Below, one piece after another: positions 1 to 6,441 of a stretch of DNA of 35,065 nucleotides. Made by a program: the position numbers and the translations under genes. Position 1 is the first letter of the stretch. Each line of letters starts with the position of its first letter. The stretch comes from CAYUUR01 sp052034685 (GTDB taxonomy: Bacteria > Patescibacteriota > Saccharimonadia > Saccharimonadales > CAYUUR01). Under the pieces are notes generated by a model. That model was not told the origin of the DNA. It worked only from the letters and a program-made list of their open reading frames with translations, and ran no database searches. The stretch is taken from NCBI GenBank assembly GCA_052034685.1, contig JBPOIH010000025.1, positions 1 to 35,065 on the forward strand, given 5' to 3'.

Positions 1-124
1 CAAAAAATGCAAAAGTCAGGACTGGCGGGGCGGGGCAGCCTTTGGCTGGCAAACGGCGAGGCTTATGCTTCAAATTTTCAACTTCTTGAGGTAAAATAGG
101 TTTGGATTTCGTTGTAGAAGTCCA

Positions 125-165
125 CCAAACAAAACGCCTCAGTGTAACTGGGGCTTTTTGTTTGG
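125..165. terminator. Bidirectional intrinsic terminator hairpin
   Basis: GCCTCAG pairs with CTGGGGC around the loop TGTAA. After one mismatch the stem continues into an A/T-rich outer part, CCAAACAAAA against TTTTGTTTGG. The T run follows the GC stem on the plus strand and an equivalent run exists on the minus strand, so it can work both ways. Together with the repeat on its right it forms a cassette that recurs at 1512-1612. Confidence 0.75.
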
Positions 166-168
166 CTT

Positions 169-226
169 GGCCAGGAGACGCAAACTCAAGCCCAAAGGGC
201 GAGTTTGGTCGGCAAAGTCACGCGCA
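169..226. repeat. Dispersed intergenic repeat A, copy 1
   Basis: This block matches 1555-1612 closely. Both hold the inverted pair CAAACTC / GAGTTTG and end with CAAAG-T/C-CACGCGC. In this copy the inverted stem is only 7 bp because the flank has changed. It directly follows a terminator with a CCAAA...TTTGG outer stem, as does the second copy. Confidence 0.7.
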
Positions 227-245
227 GGAGCTTGCTCCGAGCATG

Positions 246-272
246 GCTGCAGTCGTGCATTGCCTCCTTGCC
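246..272. repeat. Dispersed intergenic repeat B, copy 1
   Basis: The block starting GCTGCAGTCGTGC and ending CTCCTTGCC recurs at 2513-2540 with few changes, and in weaker form at 3300-3324. All copies are intergenic. Confidence 0.6.
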
Positions 273-439
273 TGTGAACCGGCTTTTTTCTTGGCTTCGG
301 TTAGGCTGACTCAAACTCCTGGCCGACCCGAAAACAATTGCCAGGACAACTCTTGTCCATTTATGGTCAAGAGTTTTGAGTCTTCCGTCTGTCTTTCAGA
401 ATGACGGACAGGCCTTGCCCGCACCATTTGCAAGTACTC

Positions 440-470
440 AGGCCTCCGTATATGGAGGCCTTTATTTTTT
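440..470 (+). terminator. Intrinsic terminator just upstream of the oxidoreductase gene
   Basis: A perfect 8-bp stem AGGCCTCC / GGAGGCCT with a six-base loop is followed by a T-rich tail at 461-470. It insulates the next gene, whose -10 box starts eight bases later. Confidence 0.8.
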
Positions 471-477
471 GGTCTGG

Positions 478-483
478 TATAGT
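478..483 (+). promoter_or_regulatory. -10 box TATAGT, predicted leaderless start of the oxidoreductase
   Basis: TATAGT lies six bases before the ATG at 490, so transcription should begin at or next to the start codon. No Shine-Dalgarno sequence fits between them, and the expected -35 position falls inside the upstream terminator stem. Confidence 0.55.
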
Positions 484-489
484 TGGAAT

Positions 490-1452
490 ATGAAAGCCGC
501 TGTTTATAGAAGATATGGTTCGCCTGAAGTTCTTAGCATAGAGGAAGTAGCTAGACCTATTATTAAGGATGATCAGGTTTTGGTGAAAGTGCATGCTAGT
601 ACTGTGAACCGAACGGATAGTGGTATGCGGAGTGCTAATTATTTTGTCTCTAGGTTTCTCACAGGTCTTTTTAGGCCCAAAAAGATAGTTGCTGGTAGTG
701 AATTTGCTGGCGAGGTGGTTGAGGTTGGCTCAGAAGTAACGAACTTTAAGATTGGCGATAAAGTCTTTGGCTTTGAAGATGTGCGGTCAGGCGCTCACGC
801 AGAATATATGGCCGTAGCTGCCGCAGGCTCGATAGCGACAATACCCGAGGGCCATAATTACCAAGATATGGCGCCCGCAGGTGAAGGCGCAACCTATGCG
901 CTAAACATAATTAGGGCAGCAGGTATAAAAGAAGGCCAAAAGGCACTTGTGTATGGAGCATCAGGCGCAATTGGTTCGGCGGCAGTACAGATTCTAAAAC
1001 ATAGGGGTATAAAAGTGACTGCTGTTTGCGGCACAAAAAACCTAGACCTTATTAAATCAATAGGGGCCGACAAAGTAATTAGTTACGAGACAGAAGATTT
1101 TACACAAACTGATGACAAATTTGACTTCATCGCTGACGCAGTAGGCAAAACCTCATACGGCGCCGTCAAAAAACTTCTAAATAAAAGTGGTAAATACTGC
1201 TCTAGTGAACTAGGCAAAGGCGCCCAAAACCCTCTGCTAGCAATCTGGTTTGCCATAAAAGGCAGCAAAAAAGTAATATTCCCGATACCCAAAATCAACC
1301 AGGAGACCATCCAGTCTATAAAAGGGCTAGTAGAGGCTGGATCATTCAAGCCAGTCGTAGATCGAATTTACGAACTCGATGAAATTGTTGAAGCCTCCAA
1401 GTATGTCGAAACAGGCCAAAAGACCGGAAATGTCGTAATCCTGGTTAGATGA
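490..1452 (+). CDS. Zinc-independent MDR-family NAD(P)-dependent oxidoreductase (quinone-reductase-like)
   Basis: A 320-residue protein of the medium-chain dehydrogenase/reductase superfamily, probably a soluble NAD(P)H-dependent quinone or enone reductase. The N-terminal GroES-like domain has the motif GSEFAGEVVEVG followed by FKIGDKVFGF. The Rossmann domain carries GASGAIGSAA for dinucleotide binding, and the segment SIGADKVISY is typical of the family. The cysteine/histidine set that binds catalytic and structural zinc in alcohol dehydrogenases is absent, which points to the quinone oxidoreductase/YhdH-like branch. The frame is open upstream to a TTG at 376, but that would include a terminator hairpin; the ATG at 490 begins the family consensus MKAAVYRRYG and sits correctly behind a -10 box. 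It stands alone between terminators. The substrate cannot be told from sequence. Confidence 0.88.
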   Translation: MKAAVYRRYGSPEVLSIEEVARPIIKDDQVLVKVHASTVNRTDSGMRSANYFVSRFLTGLFRPKKIVAGSEFAGEVVEVGSEVTNFKIGDKVFGFEDVRSGAHAEYMAVAAAGSIATIPEGHNYQDMAPAGEGATYALNIIRAAGIKEGQKALVYGASGAIGSAAVQILKHRGIKVTAVCGTKNLDLIKSIGADKVISYETEDFTQTDDKFDFIADAVGKTSYGAVKKLLNKSGKYCSSELGKGAQNPLLAIWFAIKGSKKVIFPIPKINQETIQSIKGLVEAGSFKPVVDRIYELDEIVEASKYVETGQKTGNVVILVR

Positions 1453-1511
1453 TACTCCCATGATTACTTATAGCTGGGCAGTAAGGTTATACTTTCATTA
1501 ATAATGCTGCA

Positions 1512-1549
1512 CCAAAGAAAGAACGTCCTTTTGGGCGTTTTTTCTTTGG
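1512..1549. terminator. Long bidirectional intrinsic terminator
   Basis: A continuous 17-bp stem begins CCAAAGAAAG and closes with TTTCTTTGG, with the loop TTTT. The lower part is A/T rich and gives a U run in either direction. It ends the oxidoreductase transcription unit and begins the second terminator-repeat cassette. Confidence 0.85.
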
Positions 1550-1554
1550 CATGA

Positions 1555-1612
1555 GCCAGGACGACCAAACTCAAGCCCGCAGGACGAGTTTGGTCGACAA
1601 AGCCACGCGCTT
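1555..1612. repeat. Dispersed intergenic repeat A, copy 2
   Basis: Near-identical to 169-226. This copy keeps a perfect 11-bp inverted repeat, CGACCAAACTC at 1562-1572 against GAGTTTGGTCG at 1586-1596, with a 13-base loop. It could fold as a stable RNA or DNA hairpin and resembles REP/small MITE-like elements, although no flanking target duplication is seen. Confidence 0.7.
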
Positions 1613-1666
1613 CCCTCGTTTGCTACACCATACCGCTTATGATTATTGCTGCGCAATGTCCGCTAG

Positions 1667-1674
1667 TATACAAT
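1667..1674 (+). promoter_or_regulatory. -10 region, predicted leaderless start of the anchored M23-like protein
   Basis: Overlapping TATACA and TACAAT hexamers end seven bases before the ATG at 1682, so the predicted transcript starts at the start codon. No Shine-Dalgarno sequence is present. Confidence 0.45.
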
Positions 1675-1681
1675 TAAGCTT

Positions 1682-2497
1682 ATGCATAAGAACCAGTCAG
1701 GTTTTTCACACATAGTTCTGTTAGTCGCAGTTGTTGTCATTGGCATTGTGGGGTTTGCAGGTTGGCGAGTGCTACAAGCTGATAGCAAAAAAGAAGCAAC
1801 AGATGCCTCACAACAAACCGCTCAGAATGATCCGGAAAAGTCGCAGCCATCAAATGAATGTGCAAAAAGCGAGCCGGGCCTGTTCACCAAAGACGTAACG
1901 GATTTGTCAGCAGTTTCACTTATCCAGAATCCAATCAGAGTGGTTGGCGGCAACAACATCAAAACGCACTCTTTCATTGAAGTCACCAAAAAGTCCCCAG
2001 TCTACGCACCGATGGACTCTACCTTAACGGGCGGCGCAAACTACTATGAGACAATGGGCGCCAATCCTGTTACAAAAGTTCAGTACCTGCTTTCACTTAG
2101 TAATGGTTGTAATGTTACCTACTGGCTCGATCACCTTGTAGACGTACCTGAAAGTATCAAACAGGCTTTTCCTACTGAACCAAGGAAGGATACACAATCA
2201 GTAAAAGTGAAGCAGATCAAAATAAAGGCTGGCGACCTAGTCGGTTATTCTAACCAAGCAGGTGGTGCTCGATTTGACTTTGGCGTGCTAAATCTAGATG
2301 GCCCCGAAACAATACTCACGACCGATCCTCGCTTCAAAGATAACGAAATTGTCAAAACGTCAGATAAATACCGTTACGCAGTATGTCCGTACCAATACTT
2401 TGACGCAACAAAAACCAAACAGTATGTGAAGCTTTTTGACACAAGCTCAGATTCTGATCAAGAAATCATAGATGATCTTTGCAAGACGTTGAAGTAA
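1682..2497 (+). CDS. Membrane-anchored extracellular protein with a possible degenerate M23-like domain
   Basis: A 271-residue protein. The N-terminus (about residues 5-31, QSGFSHIVLLVAVVV...) is a hydrophobic anchor that looks like a prepilin-type signal without the usual Glu at position +5. A Ser/Gln-rich linker follows. The globular part (about 85-230) contains YAPMDSTL, then YWLDHLVDV, KIKAGDLVGYS and RFDFGVLNL. This order resembles the barrel of M23/LytM peptidases and other hybrid-motif domains, but the zinc-binding H-x(3)-D and H-x-H motifs are missing, so it is probably a non-catalytic binding domain. Four cysteines (in NECAK, SNGCN, VCPYQ and DDLCK) could form disulfides outside the cell. 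It lies alone between intergenic repeats. The fold assignment is inference; the anchor is clear. Confidence 0.7.
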   Translation: MHKNQSGFSHIVLLVAVVVIGIVGFAGWRVLQADSKKEATDASQQTAQNDPEKSQPSNECAKSEPGLFTKDVTDLSAVSLIQNPIRVVGGNNIKTHSFIEVTKKSPVYAPMDSTLTGGANYYETMGANPVTKVQYLLSLSNGCNVTYWLDHLVDVPESIKQAFPTEPRKDTQSVKVKQIKIKAGDLVGYSNQAGGARFDFGVLNLDGPETILTTDPRFKDNEIVKTSDKYRYAVCPYQYFDATKTKQYVKLFDTSSDSDQEIIDDLCKTLK

Positions 2498-2512
2498 AAC
2501 ACAAACTTCAAG

Positions 2513-2546
2513 GCTGCAGTCGTGCGCTGTCTCCTTGCCCGCACCA
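2513..2546. repeat. Dispersed intergenic repeat B, copy 2
   Basis: Shares GCTGCAGTCGTGC and CTCCTTGCC with 246-272. Its right part, CCTTGCCCGCACCA at 2533-2546, is identical to 413-426. It lies 15 bases after the stop codon of the preceding gene. Confidence 0.6.
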
Positions 2547-2589
2547 GTAGTAATTCTCAAACGTTAGCGGCCGCCATCGTCTTTCTTGC

Positions 2590-2595
2590 TACAAT
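2590..2595 (+). promoter_or_regulatory. -10 box TACAAT, predicted leaderless GTG start
   Basis: TACAAT ends six bases before the GTG at 2602, the spacing expected if transcription starts on the codon itself. Confidence 0.45.
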
Positions 2596-2601
2596 TGTAA
2601 C

Positions 2602-2874
2602 GTGAAGAACATAAACAAACTGTCCATCAGAATAGCAATAGCAGTTATAATTGGTTTTTTGTTTGCTAGTCGTACTACTATGACCTACGATTGTCCACTT
2701 GTTGATGGCGCAAAAGGTTGTGTATCGTTTGAGGATGCAATAGCGCACCCCGGTGACCTACTAAATAATCGTCAAAATAGTCTTGCCAGATTTTCCAAAA
2801 CTTTTGTAATTTCATCGTTCGTTAGTTTTGCTCTTGTTAGTGCTGTAAGCGTAATTTATAAAGAGAAAACCTAA
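2602..2874 (+). CDS. Small two-helix membrane protein, unknown function
   Basis: A 90-residue open frame starting with GTG. Two hydrophobic segments (about residues 8-24 and 68-85) flank a short polar loop with two cysteines (YDCPLVDG and KGCVSFED), which may lie outside the cell and form a disulfide. No family is recognised. Support for a real gene comes from the well-placed -10 box, the membrane-hairpin layout and a basic C-terminus (YKEKT). It is flanked by single-gene units and repeat DNA on the left. Because it is short and the start is GTG, confidence is moderate. Confidence 0.5.
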   Translation: MKNINKLSIRIAIAVIIGFLFASRTTMTYDCPLVDGAKGCVSFEDAIAHPGDLLNNRQNSLARFSKTFVISSFVSFALVSAVSVIYKEKT

Positions 2875-2986
2875 ACTCGCAAATTAGCTGCTAAATCGAA
2901 AACCCGAACCAGACACTGTAACTTTAAGTCAGTCACTTTTTCTATGTACTTTTTACCTTGTAGTTAGCTATTTTCCGAGTAGGCGG

Positions 2987-2992
2987 TATAAT
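2987..2992 (+). promoter_or_regulatory. -10 box TATAAT of the DUF5679 gene
   Basis: A consensus TATAAT predicts a start near 2999 and a leader of about 37 bases with a strong Shine-Dalgarno (AGAGGAGA) before the ATG at 3036. The -35 at the correct distance (TTAGCT, 2964-2969) is weak. Confidence 0.6.
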
Positions 2993-3035
2993 AAACAAGC
3001 AATTACAATAACAATCAATTCAAGAGGAGATAGAC

Positions 3036-3227
3036 ATGGTCACAGGATATTGCGTTAAGTGTAAAGAAAAAGGTGTTGAATTGTCTTCACCAGAAGTTGT
3101 ACAAACTGCTAAGGGCGGCTACATGGCCAAAGGCAAGCATGCAGCATGCGGAACAACTGTTTGTGCCATGATGTCTAAAGAGAATGCTGAAAAAGCAGTA
3201 GAAGGCGGCGCTACAAAGGGTTACTAA
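3036..3227 (+). CDS. DUF5679 family small metal-knuckle protein
   Basis: A 63-residue protein whose opening MVTGYCVKCKEKGVEL matches the DUF5679 family, short proteins with one C-x2-C pair near the N-terminus and a second pair before a final strand. The first pair is CVKC (residues 6-9). In the second half the usual C-x2-C-G becomes HAACGTTVC: the third cysteine is replaced by His or the pairing has shifted to the later Cys, so metal binding may differ from the family. Function is unknown; such proteins are common in Patescibacteria. A strong Shine-Dalgarno lies in front and a terminator follows, so it is a single-gene unit, possibly well expressed. Confidence 0.8.
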   Translation: MVTGYCVKCKEKGVELSSPEVVQTAKGGYMAKGKHAACGTTVCAMMSKENAEKAVEGGATKGY

Positions 3228-3267
3228 GCCCCAAGTAGCTTTTAGCTACAAACACAGCAACACCAGC

Positions 3268-3295
3268 AAAGAGCCCGGTTTTTCCGGGCTTTTTT
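3268..3295 (+). terminator. Intrinsic terminator of the DUF5679 gene
   Basis: A perfect 7-bp stem AGCCCGG / CCGGGCT with a TTTTT loop runs into six T residues. The A run on the left extends the stem and would allow some reverse termination. Confidence 0.9.
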
Positions 3296-3299
3296 GGTC

Positions 3300-3324
3300 A
3301 CAGTCGCTCGCTGCCTCCTTACAC
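3300..3324. repeat. Dispersed intergenic repeat B, degenerate copy
   Basis: CAGTCGCTCGCTGCCTCCTT resembles the B repeats at 246-272 and 2513-2540, and it follows directly after a terminator. Confidence 0.4.
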
Positions 3325-3394
3325 CCACCACTTAGGTTCAAACGGTCTTGAGCATAGTTTCAACGCATAGATCAACACGGTTTCATTTTGCCTG

Positions 3395-3400
3395 TATAAT
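3395..3400 (+). promoter_or_regulatory. -10 box TATAAT of the first Nudix gene
   Basis: A consensus TATAAT ends nine bases before the ATG at 3410. The predicted transcript has at most two or three leader bases, so initiation would be leaderless or nearly so. No Shine-Dalgarno is present. Confidence 0.6.
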
Positions 3401-3409
3401 GCGTGTCAT

Positions 3410-3829
3410 ATGAAGACTCAAAGAATCATTGTAAATGGTATTCTTGCCAAAAATGGAAGTGTTCTAGTAGCTAAGCGTTCACAAAGCAAGAAAATAGCAC
3501 CTGGCAAGTATCATTTACCCGGTGGACATGTAGAATTTGGCGAGAATCCGTCTGCGGGCGTTGTAAGAGAGTTTATAGAAGAATTTGGTCTTTCAGTAAT
3601 TGCCGGCGATGTATTCCGTACATTTTCTTACGTAATTGGTGACGTACATACTGTAGGGATTACGTTTCTACTGACAACTTCAAATGACTTACAAGATATA
3701 CGGTTTGACAAAGAAGATAACGAAGAAATCGTATGGGCAGAAAAAACCAAACTCAAAGAATATTTTAGTGATGAAGATCACGATTTTATTACTCTTAGCC
3801 AATATTTCAAAGATCAGGAAGTACTCTAG
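3410..3829 (+). CDS. Nudix hydrolase
   Basis: A 139-residue single-domain Nudix protein. The box G-x5-E-x7-REUxEExGU is complete at residues 39-61 (GHVEFGE...REFIEEFGL), preceded by GKYHLPGG, so divalent-metal-dependent pyrophosphohydrolase activity is expected. The layout (early strand with VLVAKRS, then the box, then HTVGITFLL) is like MutT/NUDT-type nucleotide-sugar or (d)NTP pyrophosphatases; the exact substrate is not readable. It faces the DUF4389 gene, with one base between the two stop codons. It is one of three Nudix domains in this window. Confidence 0.9.
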   Translation: MKTQRIIVNGILAKNGSVLVAKRSQSKKIAPGKYHLPGGHVEFGENPSAGVVREFIEEFGLSVIAGDVFRTFSYVIGDVHTVGITFLLTTSNDLQDIRFDKEDNEEIVWAEKTKLKEYFSDEDHDFITLSQYFKDQEVL

Positions 3830-3830
3830 A

Positions 3831-4472
3831 TTAGTCTAGGCTGAACGGTGGATATTCGTCTGTGTTGAGCAGGAACGCGTAGGCAGCTACACGCAGGCCA
3901 TACCGATTGACGCCAACGACGAAGTCGAACAGGCCGCGAGGGTAGGTACCGGTAAAGAGGATTGAGAACCACGCAATGATGGTGGCCGCAAACACACCAA
4001 GCGCGAGGAAGAAAAGGACAAAGTAGTGTGGTATCGCTAGGAACCACTTGACGAGCGGCAGCCAGCGGTTGAGGTCTTTCTTGGCATCTGGGTAATCAAG
4101 CTCGAGATGTACTGTTTGTTCGTCCTCGGTGGACGGATACTTGTCTGTTAGTAGGAATAGGTAAGCACCGATGCGGGTAGCGAAGCGGTTGAGTTCGAGG
4201 TTGAAATTGAACCACCAGCGCGGGTAGCGTTGTCGAAAGAGGATCATCAAGAGTGTGGCCGCAAATAGACCGCCAACGATGCCGCCGCCTTGTTGCGATA
4301 CTGCTTCGCCAGACTTGGACATGTAGGTAGAGCCGCCACCATCAACGAGGGCGCTATACACGATCACAATTGGGATCGCCCAAATTCCGCGGAAGAACGA
4401 GCTCAAACGATCAAGCTTCTTGGGGTAATCAATAGTAAGACGGGCAGGGTACGAATCTTTTTTTGCTGGCAT
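3831..4472 (-). CDS. DUF4389 membrane protein with an internal duplication
   Basis: A 213-residue integral membrane protein of the DUF4389 family, function unknown. The characteristic opening YPARLTIDYPKKLDRLSSFFR leads into a membrane helix with WAIPIVIV. The protein is a tandem duplication: repeat 1 (about 8-113) and repeat 2 (about 120-208) share a DYP...K-L-R motif, an AIP-containing helix, a YPR-W/G-LF-F turn and a closing helix NR-x3-R-x2-AY-FLL. Four hydrophobic stretches are visible. The start is supported by AAGGAC upstream of the ATG and by two overlapping TATAAT-like boxes on the minus strand at about 4504-4516. It is transcribed alone and ends against the Nudix gene. Confidence 0.85.
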   Translation of the reverse strand: MPAKKDSYPARLTIDYPKKLDRLSSFFRGIWAIPIVIVYSALVDGGGSTYMSKSGEAVSQQGGGIVGGLFAATLLMILFRQRYPRWWFNFNLELNRFATRIGAYLFLLTDKYPSTEDEQTVHLELDYPDAKKDLNRWLPLVKWFLAIPHYFVLFFLALGVFAATIIAWFSILFTGTYPRGLFDFVVGVNRYGLRVAAYAFLLNTDEYPPFSLD

Positions 4473-4503
4473 AGTAGTGTCCTTGTTGTTTAATTCTATT
4501 CTG

Positions 4504-4516
4504 ATTATAGATTATA
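4504..4516 (-). promoter_or_regulatory. Two TATAAT boxes for the DUF4389 gene
   Basis: On the minus strand TATAAT occurs at 4516-4511 and again at 4509-4504. Either gives a leader of about 25-35 bases that includes the AAGGAC ribosome binding site before the ATG at 4472. Confidence 0.5.
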
Positions 4517-4625
4517 TGATAAATTCATGAAACAACTGCAGACCGACGACTCACCAGTCAAAGGCGACAGAGTTTTACAACAGAGCAAAGCCACACAATA
4601 GTATAGACAAAAGCTACAGCTGAAT

Positions 4626-5513
4626 TTACGAATTAGTAGCGATGTTGACTCTCTGCAGCCAGCGTCGATTGTCAGGGCTGGCTGACATCGTGAATGTGCC
4701 TCTAGCATGAACAACATGTTTGTTAGGAAGCACTAATACCTCACCTGGTTGCAGCGTATGTGGTGTGCCGACACGTGTCAGGAGCTGGCGCAAACTACAT
4801 AGCGCAACCTGTGCTGCCCCAGTCTGAGGAGTCATGTCGACGCCGAGCATGATCTCGCCATTGGGCAAAAGGACAGCGCTTTTCTTCTGGCTTGTCTTCT
4901 CGCTAGGCTTGCCGCGATAGTAGGTGTGACGGACTTGGTACTGCGGTTTCTGCAGTTCCGTAATGTCCTTATCCTCGATCCCAGACATAATATCTGTGAC
5001 ATGTGCGACTATTGTGTCGGCCCCTTCAACATTACGGATACAGCCCAAATTTACATAGTCGGGGATTTCTGCGTCGTCCAGGAAAGACAGGTCATTATGA
5101 AAGGCGAACTCTGCCTCTGAGCCATAGCTTGAACTAACAGTTGCACGGCTGGATGCTTTTGGGAAGATATCTTGCACGACTGCTCCATCACGAACGCTGG
5201 GGATACTGAGCACCGTGCCTATCGATGCGCCCAATGCTAACTGTAATACGCCGAATCGATTAACGCGCTGTGCATCAGGACTAACAACTCCGACTGGCGT
5301 GGGTTCGGTAAAGCTCGGTCTCAGCGCATCATGCTGATCATCAGATAACTTCATAACAACAGGGACATCACCGATGTAATCGGGCTTGAGAAGCTGAAGT
5401 GATTGTATGTGTCGCGCTATGTCACGGTATGTGCTGGTGTGCAGTTGCTCAACCGGAATAGCCGTTGCTACTGCAACCATACTGTCTGGGAAATGATGGA
5501 CATCTAAACTCAT
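4626..5513 (-). CDS. Clavaminate synthase / asparagine oxygenase-like Fe(II)/2-oxoglutarate dioxygenase
   Basis: A 295-residue protein resembling the TauD/TfdA-related family that includes clavaminate synthase, AsnO and VioC, which hydroxylate amino acids or amino acid residues. Iron-ligand candidates are H139 and D141 in FHNDLSF and H269 in KHVVHARGTF. The conserved following segment PDYVNLGCIRN fits the family, and the end NRRWLQRV supplies arginines (R283/R284/R288) suited to binding 2-oxoglutarate. The usual HxE of the AsnO branch is HxD here. The start is supported by GAAAGG eight bases before the ATG. No biosynthetic genes lie beside it, so the substrate is unknown; it could modify a free amino acid, a peptide or a host-derived compound. 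An oxygenase of this type is unexpected in a genome this small. Confidence 0.75.
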   Translation of the reverse strand: MSLDVHHFPDSMVAVATAIPVEQLHTSTYRDIARHIQSLQLLKPDYIGDVPVVMKLSDDQHDALRPSFTEPTPVGVVSPDAQRVNRFGVLQLALGASIGTVLSIPSVRDGAVVQDIFPKASSRATVSSSYGSEAEFAFHNDLSFLDDAEIPDYVNLGCIRNVEGADTIVAHVTDIMSGIEDKDITELQKPQYQVRHTYYRGKPSEKTSQKKSAVLLPNGEIMLGVDMTPQTGAAQVALCSLRQLLTRVGTPHTLQPGEVLVLPNKHVVHARGTFTMSASPDNRRWLQRVNIATNS

Positions 5514-5674
5514 AACATGACCTTTCTATGTAGTTAATATTTCTGGTGTTTTTGTGTGTAAGAGATTGTGGCCCGAGGACCGCACTTAACAATACAATAG
5601 CATACAATAAGTAATTTGTAAAGCAGTTTGATGTTTGGATGCTTGCTGGTCGCGAGAGTTTTTGTAAGGAAGAG

Positions 5675-5680
5675 TATAAT
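5675..5680 (+). promoter_or_regulatory. -10 box TATAAT, predicted leaderless start of the LRR protein
   Basis: TATAAT ends six bases before the ATG at 5687. This decides the start: the longer frame from 5639 would place the promoter inside the coding sequence. Confidence 0.6.
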
Positions 5681-5686
5681 GAAGGT

Positions 5687-6250
5687 ATGAAGTGGCTTGT
5701 TGGCGTAATTGTTGTTCTTCTTGTTGTTGCGGGAGTGTTCCTGGGTATTAGTATTGGCAAGGACGAATCCAGTAACACGCCTGCAGGCACAGCATCAACG
5801 AGTGGAACGCATGTGGTAGACCTGAGTGGCCAAGGCCTAACGGAAGTCACTGCTGCGGTATATGAGAAAACCGACACTACCGACCTGATCTTATCTGACA
5901 ACAGCATCAAAGCATTGCCATCCCAAATGGGCAAGATGACAAAAGTCGTTGTCTTTAAAATCGATAACAATGTGCTTGAGGGGAGTTTGATCGGTGAGAT
6001 CCGCCAGATGACCAAGCTCGAAGTGCTCGACGTTAGCGATAATAATATGACTGGCATCCCGGGAGAGATTGGTGATCTGTCGAGACTGAAGACCCTCGAT
6101 TACAGCCAGAACAAGATAACTAACTTACCGAATCAACTTACTAAGCTCAAGAATAATCTTAAGGAACTGAATCTGACCGGCAACCCAATTGATCAGGCGA
6201 CAATAAACAATCTCAAGGCATCGCTGCCAAACACGACAATCATCTTCTAG
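5687..6250 (+). CDS. Membrane-anchored leucine-rich-repeat protein
   Basis: A 187-residue protein. Residues 1-23 form a single hydrophobic N-terminal anchor (MKWLVGVIVVLLVVAG...), followed by a Ser/Thr-rich linker to about residue 42. The rest is about six leucine-rich repeats, seen as DLSGQGLTEV, ILSDNSIKALP, KIDNNVLEG, DVSDNNMTGIP, DYSQNKITNLP and NLTGNPIDQ. The spacing is that of bacterial/plant-like LRRs. The repeats should lie outside the cell and form a binding surface; an adhesion or host-contact role is a reasonable inference for an epibiont but is not shown. The gene is a single unit, divergent from the oxygenase gene. Confidence 0.8.
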   Translation: MKWLVGVIVVLLVVAGVFLGISIGKDESSNTPAGTASTSGTHVVDLSGQGLTEVTAAVYEKTDTTDLILSDNSIKALPSQMGKMTKVVVFKIDNNVLEGSLIGEIRQMTKLEVLDVSDNNMTGIPGEIGDLSRLKTLDYSQNKITNLPNQLTKLKNNLKELNLTGNPIDQATINNLKASLPNTTIIF

Positions 6251-6338
6251 GGAGGGTTGAAGCACTGAACGATGCGAGGTGGCATGCCGGTATCTAGTCA
6301 TAAATGAGGTCGATGCTACAAATTACCGGTGATTCTTG

Positions 6339-6344
6339 TATAAT
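6339..6344 (+). promoter_or_regulatory. -10 box TATAAT of tRNA-Cys
   Basis: A consensus TATAAT lies 11 bases before the tRNA 5' end, leaving a very short 5' leader for RNase P. The -35 is poor. Confidence 0.6.
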
Positions 6345-6355
6345 ACGTCTGTTAT

Positions 6356-6429
6356 GGCGCCGTGGCCGAGTGGTTAGGCAGCGGTCTGCAAAACCGCGTA
6401 CACCGGTTCAAATCCGGTCGGTGCCTCCA
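6356..6429 (+). tRNA. tRNA-Cys (anticodon GCA)
   Basis: A 74-base cloverleaf. The acceptor GGCGCCG pairs with CGGTGCC, the T arm has GGTTCAAATCC, the anticodon loop is CTGCAAA with anticodon GCA, and CCA is encoded after the discriminator T. An open reading frame begins 12 bases after its 3' end. Confidence 0.95.
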
Positions 6430-6441
6430 ATAACTTTTCTT

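Larger units (their letters stand above)
1..489. other. Intergenic region without a convincing gene
   Basis: About 490 bases with no supportable coding sequence. An open frame at 102-404 exists but runs through a terminator hairpin and repeat DNA and has no recognisable protein character. The region holds two terminator hairpins (125-165 and 440-470), one copy of a dispersed repeat cassette, and at its right edge the promoter of the oxidoreductase gene. Any gene transcribed from the left would end at the 125-165 terminator. Confidence 0.7.

Noticed and set aside
102..404. Open frame of 100 codons on the plus strand
   Set aside because: It runs through a terminator hairpin and repeats A and B, has no ribosome binding site or recognisable motif, and its composition reflects the repeats.
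367..594. Minus-strand open frame over the oxidoreductase start
   Set aside because: It overlaps a terminator and the promoter and start of a well-supported gene; no domain or start signal.
5449..6057. Long minus-strand open frame of 202 codons
   Set aside because: It lies antisense to the LRR gene and across its promoter; low-complexity Ser/Thr/Leu composition is a mirror of the repeats.
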